Origin: Cervus elaphus
Lineage: Eukaryota > Chordata > Mammalia > Artiodactyla > Cervidae
Length of the DNA: 64,000 bases
Direction: 5' to 3'
Assembly: GCF_910594005.1 (NCBI RefSeq)
Contig: NC_057826.1
Span: forward strand, 22,477,501 to 22,541,500
Part shown: positions 34,413 through 45,716 of the stretch, one piece after another
How positions within the stretch are numbered: the stretch's first letter is position 1
Layout of the letters: the number at the start of each line of letters is the position of its first letter
The notes under the pieces: generated by a model
Databases searched by the model: none
What the model was told of the DNA's origin: nothing
Seen by the model: the letters and a program-made list of their open reading frames with translations, nothing else
Translations under genes and position numbers: made by a program

Positions 34413-36264
34413 ATGATTCCTAAGACCTATCTATGATATTTTAAAGATGCAATAAATGCCCTCTATTTTGGGGGGTGGGGGCTGGGGACTTCAATAACTA
34501 ACTAAATTAGCTAACTTTCCTTCCTTCTGTATTTTTAACAGATATCCTAGAGCTTACTCTACTTGAGGTTTTAACTTAGGGAAATCTTTCAGTAAGAGAG
34601 TTCCTTATCTAGGCCACTAATTCTAGGAGTAGATTTGTCTTCTTGGAACTGAGACAACCCAGGTTGCACGAATGGGTCCACTCTGGCACTGTGAAGACTG
34701 CCTCCTCAAAGGGATTGGGCTTGGGTTTTGATACAGTGATGGAGGTGACCATATGCCTGCTTTGCTTGGGACAGTCCAGGTTTATTCCCATTGTCCCGGA
34801 ATAATTATTAGTAGAGCCCTTTCACTCTCCAAAGTATCCAGTTTGGACAGTAAGTTATATGGTCATCTTGATAACGTCTTGCATGAGTAGGGCTAGCATT
34901 CTGCTTCTTCCCACTGTGTGGACAGGTCTAAAGGAAGCCATGCTGGGTTTTGTTTACAAAGTAATATTTCTCCAAAGCCTTCTCCTTAAAGAAAGCCAAT
35001 CATGGAAGAAAATTCCTCCTGATCTCCTGGTGTTTATATCTACTTTTCCTTTCTTGACAGCTCTATATGACAGCAACCATTCTTGACAGCTCTATAGGAC
35101 AGCATGGGCCACTTGTTCTCTTGTTGCTCACCTAGTTCAGAATTTGAACTACAAGGTGTCACTTAAACCAACTATTTCAAATTGGTTGGAATATAACCTA
35201 TTGATCAAGGGCTACAAATTAACCAGACTGGGTTAACTGCTAGGCTAATAAAACACTAGGCAAAAGCTAGCACATAGATTTACCCCGTCATCAGAAATGG
35301 GGGCAACTCAGTAAGACAAGAGCCTTTTTTGAAAACGTATTAAATCTCCCTGTGAGCATGGCAGGGGGTAAGAAAAGGAATGGAAAAGAAGCACCGTAAA
35401 TTCTGAATAGTGAACCTTGAAACTGACGTGCGTTTGGCTTTGCATACCCCAGTGGCAGAGAAACCTCAGCAGTTATCCAGTGCTTTTAGAGAGTAGGATA
35501 AAATTATAAGAACATTTTTATGAGTTGTGGCTGGCAAGCCCTAGCCTGTTAAAACTCTTTAAAAACCAATGCCTTGGTGGAGGTAACATTTACTGTTTAC
35601 TGTAGCTCTGGTTGTTAGGGGTTACTGCTAAGGTCCCAGTTTTCCATGACATCAGCAGCATTCCAAGGGAAGTGTGTGTCAGTGACTTTCAGTAATGACT
35701 CCCTTTTCCAAATGTTCAAAGCTTCTGCCAAGCTGCCCTACACCTGCACACCAGCTGAGTTGGAGGAAAAGGAAAAGCAAGATGGATTAAGTGGGATTTT
35801 TGTCTGGGTTCCTTAATGAGACTAAAGACATTCTTCCTTCAGTATTTGGTTTGGTGTGATAAATGGATGCCAATCCCTTTAGGAGTAACATGACTCATCC
35901 TTACCTTTTCCTAAACCAATTTGACTATCTCTCAAGACTTCTCGCTATCATATTTTGAATTAGTCTTTTGAGACTTTTCTTCTCGCAGGAGAAGTGTAGG
36001 GCTTAGTTGAGATCGCCACAGCATGCCAGCGCTCTGGGAGGGATTCCGAAGGAGGCATCTGTTACTCCCCAGATCAGCAGAATACAGAAGCAGTGAAACG
36101 ACATTGCTGTGTAGCTGCTGTAAGGAGCACCTGGCTTTCAACATTTTAAGCCAGATGTGTCCTCTCAAGGCAGCAGCAGACCTCACTCAGCAAAATGAGG
36201 ATCTGGTTAACTTCATCCAAAGGTACCTACTGCCCACTCAAGAGGCTTGTGACTAGGTACGGTG
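34413..36264. other. Unassigned, repeat-poor sequence
   Basis: Contains a G-rich run at 34472-34489, a 29-bp duplication at 35051-35107, a TEAD-type 'cattcca' near 35660 and a consensus AP-1 TGACTCA near 35891. No exon is supported. Overlapping opposite-strand frames at 35932-36256 have no recognisable domain. Confidence 0.4.
35051..35107. repeat. 29-bp direct tandem duplication
   Basis: 'ttcttgacagctctata' starts at 35051 and again at 35080. The units differ at a few positions ('tgacagcaacc' versus 'ggacagcatgg'). Confidence 0.9.
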
Positions 36265-36460
36265 GCCAATACTAATTGTGTTCTTACTTATATAAGACAG
36301 ACCTTCCTTCCAAAAGGCTTGAAGCATTTTTTTGACATGAAACTCATCGGTGTTCATGACAACCCTGAGAGGTGGCAAAATATTAGTTCAGGTGTGAGAA
36401 ACAGGGGGATGGGGTTGAGAAGAATTAAGTCCTTTTGCCAAGAGCGAGGCAGCAGGAGAT
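36265..36460 (+). mobile_element. Possible MIR fragment
   Basis: 'catgacaaccctgagaggtg' and 'gaattaagtccttttgccaa' fit MIR order, but the rest is too diverged to be sure. Confidence 0.4.
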
Positions 36461-38422
36461 CCCCCAGAGGCCCGGCCCCACACCTTCACCCCGATAGGAA
36501 CTGGCCCCTTTCCAGCCTGGCTCCGGTCTGCCCAGGCTAACTTGCTCTTTTGTCCCAGTCAGAGAGCTTGTGAAAAACACAATTTGTTGTTAATGAGGCA
36601 AAGCTTGAAGCTAGCAAAGAAAAATAAGAACAGCCGTATATAAAGACACAGAGGAATGTCTTCTTACATGTTTTGATAAGAATGATTTATGCATTCAGTA
36701 TCTACTTCTATGAATGACACAAGATAGAAGATTCGATCCTTCCATATGTCAGTTTCCTCACCTATAAAAGCTATATCATGGAAAAATACCACAGATGTTT
36801 GGAAATTTTAATAATTAATATCTTAAACTCCATAGAGTTCTTCAAGGGAGAATCTCTGAAATGCAAAAAACCACAACTGAGCAACTAAGGGCACACACAG
36901 CCCTCTTCCATGGTACATAGCAAGTTCCAGAAGAAACTCCTTTACCTGCTGTATATTTGTCCTTAGGAAACAAGAAAAAATTCAAATGCTTTCAAGTGAT
37001 TCTTAAAAGCCCCTACAATTTAATAAAGTAATAATCATCTTCATCTTTGCAGAAACAATGAGGATTATTTTTTTAAGCAGTAGGCATGGCTTAGGGGAGC
37101 CACAGATAACATATTAACAAAAATGGCTGTACCTCATAACTTCTCTTAGACACCCTCAAAAAGTGTTCAAACATGAAAAAACAGTAAAGGAATCATTATC
37201 ACTCAACCGTAGATTGCCTGTGAAGATTGCAAAACACAAATTTGGGTTCAATTCCTGAATTAAACTATAAAAGTCTGTCCAGTGTAACCTCACCCTGAGT
37301 CCTGAGCCTGTTTCCTTGAATGATTTTTAAAGAGGGAACTTTACGATTATGACTTGTTAGCAAGAGATTGAGCTAGTATCCATAAGAAAACAAGTCTTTT
37401 TCAATAAACTTTCTGGTACACAGTTATCCCTGAGCAGGTATCCCTGAGACTAAATTTCACAAATCATTCTCATAAATAAACAAATACAGACATTAGGAAA
37501 AGGGGGTGCTGGCACGGGGTATACCTAAAATGCTTAAATTCTAAGAAAAAAGAATTGGAAAAGAAAAGTGTCTTTTCTTCCTGAAGATAAAAGATTTAAT
37601 GAGTGACTAATTTCCCTCAGTAAAATTCCTTTGGTACTTGTCCTACTCTGAGCCACACTAATTTTGCCAGGAGCCTTTTCTGTTAAAAGACGTTGTTTTA
37701 CAATGTTAAGCTACACACAAAAGCCATGTAACAAAACAGCAAAATATGCTTCTGATTTGCTATGTTACCAACCTATACTTACCCAGAAACTCTAACTGCC
37801 AAGTGTCTTTTATCTAACACAGTCTGCATCTTTCACCAGCTTCCCTTCCCCACATGAAGTATCAACGTCATTAAGAGTGGAAAACTGTGGGAATAAAAAC
37901 CTGAGCCCTGGAAAAAAGTACGAAATGGGAATCTGCCTACAGCTCTGCAGATTTTCAAACTTGTCCTGGCCTCTGGGGTCTAGAAGCTCAACTTTTGTGC
38001 CCAGAACATGGCTGGATGAGGAAGGCAGTCTCAAATCATACCCTGAGGGCTACAAACAGAACACACACACACTCCATACAGACCTCTAAAGAGGTTCAAG
38101 GGCTTGTGGGGACGGGGGAAGCCTTTCTCATTGGCCCTTGGTGATGTCATGCCCATGTCTCCAGGGCCCAGGAAATGCACCATGACTAATGGAGCGCCTC
38201 ACTTGTGAATACACATTCCATCTCAGAGGAGCAACAGCAGGCAATGTTTCAAGGCAACTAAGACCCAGTGAGAGAATGCCAATCAGCCGCGCACAGAGAG
38301 CCTTCAATCGCCCTGAAATAGATTCTTATTCACTGCCTTGGAAAACCCCGCAACAGCCTGTATCCCTGTGGCAGGAGAGTGATCCTAAAACTGAGCTGTT
38401 TTGCCTCTTTAAAAAAAAAAAA
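36461..38422. other. Unassigned sequence, locally GC-richer
   Basis: 36461-36540 and 38100-38400 are richer in GC than the surroundings but far from CpG-island density. 38120-38345 has a CRE-like 'tgatgtcatg' and several CpGs. No repeat or exon recognised; short (AC)n near 38062. Confidence 0.4.
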
Positions 38423-38708
38423 TTTTTTTTGTTTGTAACAGATTTGTTTTTGGCTGTGCTGGGTCTCTGTTGCCGCACAGGCTTTTCTCGAGTTGCCAGG
38501 GCTTCTCGTTGTCTTATTGCAGAGCAGGGGCTCTGGCGCTCACGGGCTTCCGTAGTTGCGGGTCCCAGGCTCTAGAGCACAGGTTCAGTAGTTGTGGCAC
38601 ATGGACTTAGTTGCTCCACGCATGTGGGAACTTCCTGGACCAGGAATCAAACCCACGTCTTCTGTGTTGGCAGGCAGACTCTTTACCACTGAGCCACCAG
38701 AGAAGCCA
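38423..38708 (-). mobile_element. CHR2-type tRNA-Glu SINE (minus)
   Basis: 'tggctgtgctgggtctctgt', 'gggcttccgtagttgcgggt', 'gttgctccacgcatgtggga' and 'ccactgagccaccagagaag' are the reverse complement of the cetartiodactyl CHR2 SINE. Full length; the higher CpG content comes from the element. An open plus-strand frame here is an artefact. Confidence 0.88.
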
Positions 38709-38889
38709 CTGCTTTGTCTTATAAGTTACTCTCTTTAAGGAAAGAAATGGTAACTGTAATACAGCACACATCCTTCCAGATTTCTACCAACAAACTTTCT
38801 CTGTAAAGGACCAGATAATACAAATGGCCACACGGTCTCTGTTGAAACACTCATTTCTGCCCTAGCAGTGCAAAAACAGTCATGAAACT

Positions 38890-39101
38890 GAAACTGTTAG
38901 TCGCTCAGTTGTGTCCAACTCTTTGCAACCCCATGAACTATATAGCCTGCCAGACTCCTCTGTCCGTTGGATTTCCCAGGCAAGAACACTGGAGTGGGCT
39001 GCCATTTCCTTCTCCAGATGATCTTCCCAACCCAGGGATCGAACCCAGGTCTCTGGCATTGTAGGCAGATTCTTTATCATCTGAGCCACCAGGAAAGCCA
39101 C
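38890..39101 (-). mobile_element. Bov-tA SINE (minus)
   Basis: 'gaaactgttagtcgctcagt' to 'gagccaccaggaaagcc'. Complete body and tRNA head. Confidence 0.95.
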
Positions 39102-39369
39102 AGACAAGACCTAAATGAATAAGCATGACTGGGTTGCAGTAACACTTGATTCACAAAAACAAGCAGCAGGCTGTATCAGCACTCTGGCCGTAGTTTGCCG
39201 GCCTCTGTATTAAAGAGTGGACCACTCATTCCTTTGCCATAGCCCCAGGCCAAAGTATTCTTGAATAAGTGTATAGTTACAGGAAAGGAGGTGAAGGAGT
39301 TTCCACAATCTACCAGTGGAAGAAGAATCTGAAGATAGTTTAGAGAGAGGCAGTCTGGCCCATAATTTC

Positions 39370-39560
39370 AGAAAGCAGGCTCTGAAGTCAAATGACTAGG
39401 TTACGAAGGCTGACTTTACTACTTCTGCATTTAAGACCTTGAACAAGGTACTTTGTTCCTTGTTTCTTCATCTGTAAAGTTAGGTTCCAAACTGTTCTTA
39501 CTCAATAGGCTTAATATGAAAACTTCAGTGAGACGATATATGAGGAAAGTTGCAGCCTGA
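39370..39560 (+). mobile_element. MIR
   Basis: 'gcaggctctgaagtcaaatg', 'gaccttgaacaaggtacttt', 'tgtttcttcatctgtaaagt' and 'tcagtgagacgatatatgag' are in MIR order. Confidence 0.65.
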
Positions 39561-39699
39561 TGCCTAGGATACTGGAGTGTTCACTTATTATCTGCCACTA
39601 TTGCTAGATTGTTTTCAAGGCAACCATAATTACTACCCTTGACTGCAGTAGGTCAAAGTGAAGAGGCAGACTACCACATATGTTGGTACAAAGAACTTC

Positions 39700-39965
39700 T
39701 ATCTAATTACATTAATATTTATTAATACTATCATCTTTAGTAGCTGCATAGAATTTCACAGGGAATGTATTATAACTGAACCAAATTCCAATTGTTCAAC
39801 ATCCATTTATGGTCTGTTTGCCATTATAAACAATAGTATGAAAAACATCCTTAAACATGTACCTGTGAATACTTGTTTGAATTCTGTTCCTAGGGGGAAA
39901 AGGTTTGTACATTTTAAAGAACTTGAAATTATTCTGAAAATTGGCTCTGGAGAAAGATTATACGG
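39700..39965 (-). mobile_element. Old L1M fragment, antisense
   Basis: 'gctgcatagaatttcacagg', 'tggtctgtttgccattataa' and 'attctgttcctagggggaaa' match the antisense of the L1M 3' region seen better at 54990-55640. Confidence 0.6.
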
Positions 39966-39984
39966 ATCCCTACTTCTATCAGCA

Positions 39985-40194
39985 AGGCTTTCCTGGTGGC
40001 GCAGTGGTAAAGAATCCACCTGACAATACAGGAGACTTGGGTTCACTCCTTGGGTTGGGAGGGTTCCCTGGAAAAGGAAGTGGCAACCCACTCCAGCCTT
40101 CTTGCCTGGAAATTCCCATGGACAGAGGAACCTGGTGGGGTTCAGTCCATGGGGTTGCAAAAGAGTCAGACACAACTGAGTAACTAAACAACAA
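39985..40194 (+). mobile_element. Bov-tA SINE
   Basis: 'ggctttcctggtggcgcagt', 'ggcaacccactccagccttc', 'gactgagtaactaaacaaca'. Full length. Confidence 0.95.
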
Positions 40195-40249
40195 TTTCAG
40201 AGGATCTGTTTTCCTAACATTCTTGACAACATTGTAACTCCTTTGTGTC

Positions 40250-40470
40250 AACACTAGAAGAGTTAAGACCCAGAGAGGTTAAAGGACTTGCTCAATTTTA
40301 ATGAAAAAAGCTTAATGTTCCTTTTGGCCTGCAATTTTATAAAATTTTCATAATTATTCTGATAATAGCCAATCTTCCCAGAACCCATATAATTAATTGT
40401 TATTATTAAATAATGCCATTTTATGGTTGAGAGAGCTGGAGCCTAGAGGTTGACAAAGTAGCCAAAGTTC
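40250..40470 (+). mobile_element. MIR-like fragments
   Basis: Two weak MIR-type pieces: 'agacccagagaggttaaagg' near 40267, and 'gccattttatggttgagaga' near 40416. Confidence 0.35.
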
Positions 40471-40844
40471 TCCAGATAAGGCAAAGGATACAGAAGAAAA
40501 GGATCAAAATAGAAATAGACTTCCTCCTACACTCAGGTCACACCTACAATACCACAACAACTCAGGCAAAATTTAGTTTAAAAATCAGGAAACCATTCTC
40601 AAAAACTAATTTAATTTCCCTGTATTTTGGCAAATAGCTAACCAAAGACCTTTTGTCTCTCTTTGCTGTTAAACTAAATAAGCCTATAAAACCAAACGTC
40701 CTTTTTTCCCAGAGAAAAAACTTAAAACCCCTGAGCTTTTGACAAGACAGTCACAGATCTAGACATTTGTTAAGGCTGTTTTATCCACTGTACCTATTAT
40801 CTTGCTTTTTTTCTTAACACTTATCACAATTTGAAATATATTAC

Positions 40845-40975
40845 TTGTTTGTAAAAACTAAGTTCCATAAGGGCAGGAACTTGTTCACTAGTCTGAGTCC
40901 AGTTTACTATCTTTTCAGTACCTAGAATAGTATATGGAGCACAGCAAATAACTGATATTTACTGGATGTACCAAT
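40845..40975 (+). mobile_element. L2 3' end
   Basis: 'ttccataagggcaggaactt', 'agtacctagaatagtatatg' and 'gagcacagcaaataactgat' are the terminal L2 pattern. Confidence 0.7.
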
Positions 40976-41424
40976 TCCATCTATGCATTTCCCTGGCTGT
41001 ACAAACTCCAAGGCAAAAAGGCTTTGACATTATTATATTAATAAGAGTTGTCCTTATTCCCTGTTTACAACACTGCAAATAAAACAGCATCCTAATGGAG
41101 AAGAGAAGTTCCTTACCAGTTGAGTTCCTAGCCAACGATATCCCAATCCAACCCCCACTATTAATTACACCATGCCACAGTACTGGCATACCATCATCTC
41201 CCTGCCTTACCTTTTCACCTATGAGATGCTGCTACTGTTAGTACACACACCTGTGTGCACTGGTTTTACTTATTTGGTTTATCTGTCTCCCAAAGAGCCT
41301 TCTTAGTGGGCCAGTAGTTAGACTGAAGTTCTAAAAACAAGTGCATCACTGGTTCATTGTTTTATATAAAGATGTGATGAACATGGTAGTTGACTACCCA
41401 AAATCCACTGTCTCAAATGACTGA

Positions 41425-41640
41425 TCCAGCCCTATGTGGTTCAATATGGCATCCACTAGCCATATGTGGTTAAATTTAAAATAATTTTTAACATTCAGTT
41501 CCTCAGTTGCACTAGTTTTAATTGCTCAATAACTGCCATGTGTGGTTAGTGGCTACTGTACTGAATAAATGAAAAACATTTCCATCACTACAGAAATGGA
41601 CACTACAGATCACTACAGATGTTGGACAGCATTGAGTCTA
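41425..41640. mobile_element. Palindromic non-autonomous DNA transposon (MER type)
   Basis: 'tccactagccatatgtggtt' near 41452 is mirrored by 'ccatgtgtggttagtggcta' near 41538. These inverted arms surround an AT-rich centre, and 'gttggacagcattg' lies at the right end. The pattern is that of a small hAT-like fossil; the family is not fixed. Confidence 0.5.
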
Positions 41641-42936
41641 GTCAAACATGGTAATGCCATTCTCCTTGCCTGAAACTGATTTTAAAATGGGCATGTAACA
41701 GAATTCTGTTCAATAAGACATATGGGGAAGTGTGTCAAGAAGGCTTTTGGGGAAGGTTTCCTTATTCCTAAAAAAGTTGCACAAGAGTCTCTCTGCTGTC
41801 TTTGGATAATGTTGGTTTAAAACGTGATAGAAATGTTACAGCCATCTTGTGAACATGAGGAGAGTCAATCTAGGAGCAAAGCCTCCCCACTAAAGTGCAG
41901 AGTAGAGGCATGGATGGAATAGGAGTTCTTAACAAAATCAACGAGCTGCTGAATTGTTGCCAACTCTGTATTCTCAACATGTGAGATAACAAGATGATAA
42001 ATTCCCTTTTATTAAGTCATTTGGAGTAGAAGTTTTGTAACTTACAGCCAAATGCAACCTACTGATAGAGTTTTACTTGTATTTTTTTTTTATTACTTTC
42101 TCATAAAAAGAGTTCTAATCGATCAGTATAGTACTAAAAATCTACAAGGACTTTCCACTTTGATGTAGGTCCCAAAGTTCAGTTGTAACAATGCTAGAGA
42201 ATATCATCTCTCACAGATGTGAACATCTTAGCTTCCTTCTCCCTCTGTTCTTAACTCTATTGATTCTAACACTTTGTTATCCTATCAAAGAACACAGAAT
42301 TTAATGCAACTCAGAATGTTTCTTAACCAATTTTGATTTTTAACTAATACATTTTAGATGCTATTTTAGAATTTTCTCTATGTTTGGGCAAGTTACATTT
42401 AAGCCAGACTACAAATAGGTCACCCAGTTTACAGACAGGAAAAGTGTCTTATTTATAACATAAAATCAACATGGAATCATAATTTTTATAAATGATACAA
42501 GATCAAGATTTTTTAAAACATGGCTTATGCAAAAAGTATATTAACTGGTTCATTCAAATGGCATATTAACTGTCTCATTTAAATGGTTGGGCTTCATTTT
42601 ATAGAATAAGGTGAATGGGAGCCTTTGAGATCTCATATTTAGAATCTTCAATCATGCTTAAGATAACTTAAGGCTCTGCCAAGAATTTCCTCCATTGGCA
42701 AAAAAAGTAACTAAATATGAAGATTATCCTCTTCATAACAAATTTTCATGTGTATGCTTGTAAGTATTACTTGTTTGGCTTAGTTTTCATTTTAATGGAA
42801 TGCAGCCACTCCCAAAGCATCAAAATCATTCACTGAAATTTGGACACACTGGATAAGTGGGAAAGATTCTGTAACAAGAAATGGGAAATAAGAACATTTA
42901 ATTTAATCAATAAAACATTGACAAGCAACACAAGTC
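41641..42936. other. Unassigned AT-rich sequence
   Basis: No gene or named repeat recognised apart from the microduplication at 42538-42587. Confidence 0.4.
42538..42587. repeat. 25-bp tandem duplication, diverged
   Basis: 'atattaactggttcattcaa' (from 42538) and 'atattaactgtctcatttaa' (from 42563), each followed by 'atgg'. The differences indicate an older event than the 4177 duplication. Confidence 0.85.
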
Positions 42937-42989
42937 TATAATATTAAGAAATAAGAACAAATATTATAATATTAAGAAATAAGAACAAA
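42937..42989. repeat. 28-bp direct duplication
   Basis: 'tataatattaagaaataaga' followed by 'acaaa' occurs at 42937-42961 and 42965-42989, identical over 25 bp. Confidence 0.93.
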
Positions 42990-43100
42990 AATGTAAACTC
43001 CATAAGGGCAGCACCTATGTGAATCTTCTTCCCCATTATAACCCTGAATCCAGCACAGTCCTGAGGTTCTGGTATGTGCTGCAGTGTCTTAGACTGAGCA
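42984..43100 (+). mobile_element. L2 3' end
   Basis: 'aaactccataagggcagcac', 'aaccctgaatccagcacagt' and 'ctgaggttctggtatgtgct' follow the L2 3' pattern. Confidence 0.6.
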
Positions 43101-43387
43101 AATGGACTGCCCAGAGGAAAAGCCATAAGAAATGTGTATAACGAAAGCAATATTGAACGTGGCTGCACCTGCTGGTGTGTTTGGAACTGTGTGGAGAGAA
43201 AACTACTAGTAATGTGAAGTGTCTTTATTTGCAAAATCAGTGGTACAAGTAGAATCACATGTCCTCTCTCCAATCTGTAGTATCTTGCTTAAATTCAAAT
43301 GAAACTACCTCCTTAAAAGACTTGAATTTTCTTTTTCTTCATTAATTAAAATATCACTAAAGAAAAAAATAGATGTTAAAGTAAAAA

Positions 43388-43596
43388 ATTGTTAGTCACT
43401 CAATCGTGTCCAACTCCTTGCAACCTCATGGACTGTAGCCCACCAGTCTCTTCTGTCCATGAAATTCTCCAGGCAAGAATACTGGAGTGTGTTGCCATTT
43501 TCTTCTCCAGGGGATCTTCCTGACCCAGTGATCAAAACCCAGGCCTCCTGCATTGTAGGCAGATTCTTTACCATCTGAACCACCAGGGAAGTCCAC
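43388..43596 (-). mobile_element. Bov-tA SINE (minus)
   Basis: 'ttgttagtcactcaatcgtg' to 'gaaccaccagggaagtcc'. Full length. Confidence 0.94.
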
Positions 43597-43652
43597 AATA
43601 GAGTCAAACACACAGGCATTCCAGTACATTTTAACACTGTATACTAAATGAT

Positions 43653-43925
43653 CAGAGAAGGCAATGGCATCCCACGCCAGTACTCTTGCCTGGAAAATCC
43701 CATGGACGGGGTAGTCTGGTAGGCTGCAGTCCATGAGGTCGCTGAGAGTTGGATACGACTGAGCGACTTCACTTTCACTTTTCACTTTCATGCACTGGAG
43801 AAGGAAATGGCAACCCACTCCAGTGTTCTTGCCTGGAGAATCCCAGGGATGGGGGAGCCTGGTGGGCTGCCATCTATGGGGTTGCACAGAGTCAGACACA
43901 ACTGAAGTGACTTAGCAGCAGCAGC
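43653..43925 (+). mobile_element. BOV-A2 SINE with perfect 12-bp TSD
   Basis: Plus-strand dimer: unit 1 'gagaaggcaatggcatccca', linker 'tttcacttttcactttcatg', unit 2 'gagaaggaaatggcaaccca', tail 'agcagcagcagc'. The TSD 'atactaaatgat' is identical at 43641-43652 and 43926-43937. The intact TSD and low divergence suggest a young insertion. Confidence 0.98.
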
Positions 43926-44019
43926 ATACTAAATGATTTTATTTATTTTAAATTTAACCATGTCTCAGCTTCTCAGCAGGAAAATGAGAAGGTGGAACAG
44001 GTAATTTACTAACTTAAAA

Positions 44020-45345
44020 TTCTTTAGATCACTCACAAATATGCAAAAACAGAATCATCTTCATCAAAATTTAAAACTTGTGCTCTGCAAAAGACCAGGT
44101 TAAGAGGATGAAAAAACAATTAACAGTCTAGTAGAAAACATCTGTAAACCACATATCCAAAAAAGGACTTGTATGCAGACTCTGAAAAGGAGTCTCAAAA
44201 TTCAACATTAAAAAAAATCAAACAGTTCAATTAGAAAATAAGCAAAAAGATACATAGAGATACTCCAGCAAAGAAGATGCACAATGGCAAGTAAGCACAT
44301 GAGAAGATGTTCAATATCATAAGCTACTAGAAAAACATAAATTAAAAACACAATGAGGGACATCCCTGGCAGCTAAGTAGTTAAAACTCTGCGCTTCCAA
44401 TGCAGGGGGCATGGATTCAACTCCTAGTCAGGAAGCTGGGATCCCTCATGCCACACAGTTTGGCCAAAAAAAATATCAAACAATGAAATATAACTATACA
44501 CCTATCAAAATGGCTAAAATTAAAATTTGTGATAACACCAATTGCTTAAGAGGACATGAATAACTAGAAGACTCACACACTGCTGGCAGGAATGAAAAAT
44601 GGAATAGCCACTCTGGAAATAGTTTGACAATACCTTTTAAAACTAAAAATGGATTTATCAAACAACCCAGATAAATACTCTTAGCCTTATATCTTAAGAG
44701 AACATAAAAATTACATTTGAAAAATTGTACATGAATGTTAATAGCAGCTTTATTCCTAATAGCTCCCAAATAGAAACTAGCCAAATACCCTTAAAAGGGT
44801 AAACAGTTAAACTACAGTATATCCATACCACAGAATAATACTCAGCAATAAAAAAGAATGAATTACATATCCACACAGTAATGTGGATGAACCTTAATGA
44901 AACCTTACTGAGTGAAAAAAGTCAGTCTCAAAATGGTACATGTGGAAGTTCCAGTTATATAACATTTGTGAAATAATCTAATTATAGATGTGGAGAGCAG
45001 GTTAGTGGTTGCCAGAGGTGAGGGACTTGGGAATGGTATGGGTGTGGCTGTAGAGACCCTTATGGTAATGATACAGTATTCTGATGGTGATTAAACAAAG
45101 CTACATGTGTGATTAAATGCAAAATTATATGCATGCACACACACAAATGAGTGCATATATAACATCTGTGAAAACTTAAGTTCAATGGATTTTACCGATT
45201 CAAGTTTCATGGTTTTGATATTGTACTAGAGTCATACAAAATGCTGACACTAGGGGAGGCTGGGTGAAGGGCACATGAGATTTCCCTGGACATTTCTTTG
45301 CACTTTCCTGTGAATCTATAATGATTTCAAAATAATAAGTTTTTA
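44020..45345 (+). mobile_element. L1M ORF2/3' UTR, split by a CHR SINE
   Basis: 'acttgtgctctgcaaaagac', 'cacctatcaaaatggctaaa', 'ggaatagccactctggaaat', 'ggttagtggttgccagaggt' and 'cctgtgaatctataatgatt' are consecutive L1M 3' blocks. No intact frame. The CHR insertion at 44357 separates two collinear parts. Confidence 0.82.
44357..44479 (+). mobile_element. CHR-type tRNA-Glu SINE in L1M
   Basis: 'gggacatccctggcagctaa', the box-B-like 'ggattcaactcctagtcagg' and 'atgccacacagtttggcc' followed by poly-A. 'acaatga' at 44350-44356 and 44480-44486 is the TSD. Confidence 0.88.
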
Positions 45346-45469
45346 CAAAATCATCATAAATAATTCAGATTTAAGAGTATTCTCACCCTTTGAAGATAAT
45401 TATGTGATTTTAAGTCCCTAAGTTCCATTTTTTTTTAAACCTTTACATGACTCCTCCACTGGATGAAAG

Positions 45470-45664
45470 TAAAGTGAAAGTTGCTCAGTCATGTCCGATT
45501 CTTTGTGACCCCATGGACTATAGAGTCCATAGGATTCTCCAGGCCAGAACACTGGAGTGGGTAGCCAGCCTTTCCCTTCTCCAGCGGATTCCCAACCCAG
45601 GGACTGAACCCAGGTCTCCCGCATTGCGGGCAGATTCTTTACCAGCTGAGCCACAAGGGAAGCC
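45470..45664 (-). mobile_element. Bov-tA SINE (minus)
   Basis: 'aaagtgaaagttgctcagtc' to 'gagccacaagggaagccc'. It lacks the 'gcctgccaggctcctctg' segment, as does the copy at 17496. Confidence 0.93.
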
Positions 45665-45716
45665 CAAGAATGGGCAGTCAATCCCTTCTCCAGCGGATCT
45701 TCCTGAACCAGGAATC
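45665..45716 (-). mobile_element. Partial second Bov-tA unit
   Basis: Directly after the previous copy, 'tcaatcccttctccagcgga' and 'tcttcctgaaccaggaatc' repeat the middle of a Bov-tA and then stop. A tandem partial unit, analogous to 34076-34194. Confidence 0.8.

Noticed and set aside
34472..34489. G-quadruplex
   Set aside because: Only three separated G runs of at least four; a stable four-run quadruplex is not clearly possible.
36461..36540. Possible CpG island
   Set aside because: GC is raised for only about 80 bp and CpGs are few; no promoter features.
38189..38575. 128-codon plus-strand frame
   Set aside because: The second half lies inside the CHR2 SINE; the first half shows no known domain.
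42937..42989. CRISPR-like direct repeats
   Set aside because: Only two units, a 3-bp spacer, in a mammalian genome; a simple microduplication.
43426..43899. 157-codon minus-strand open frame
   Set aside because: A readthrough of the Bov-tA and BOV-A2 SINEs; no host exon.
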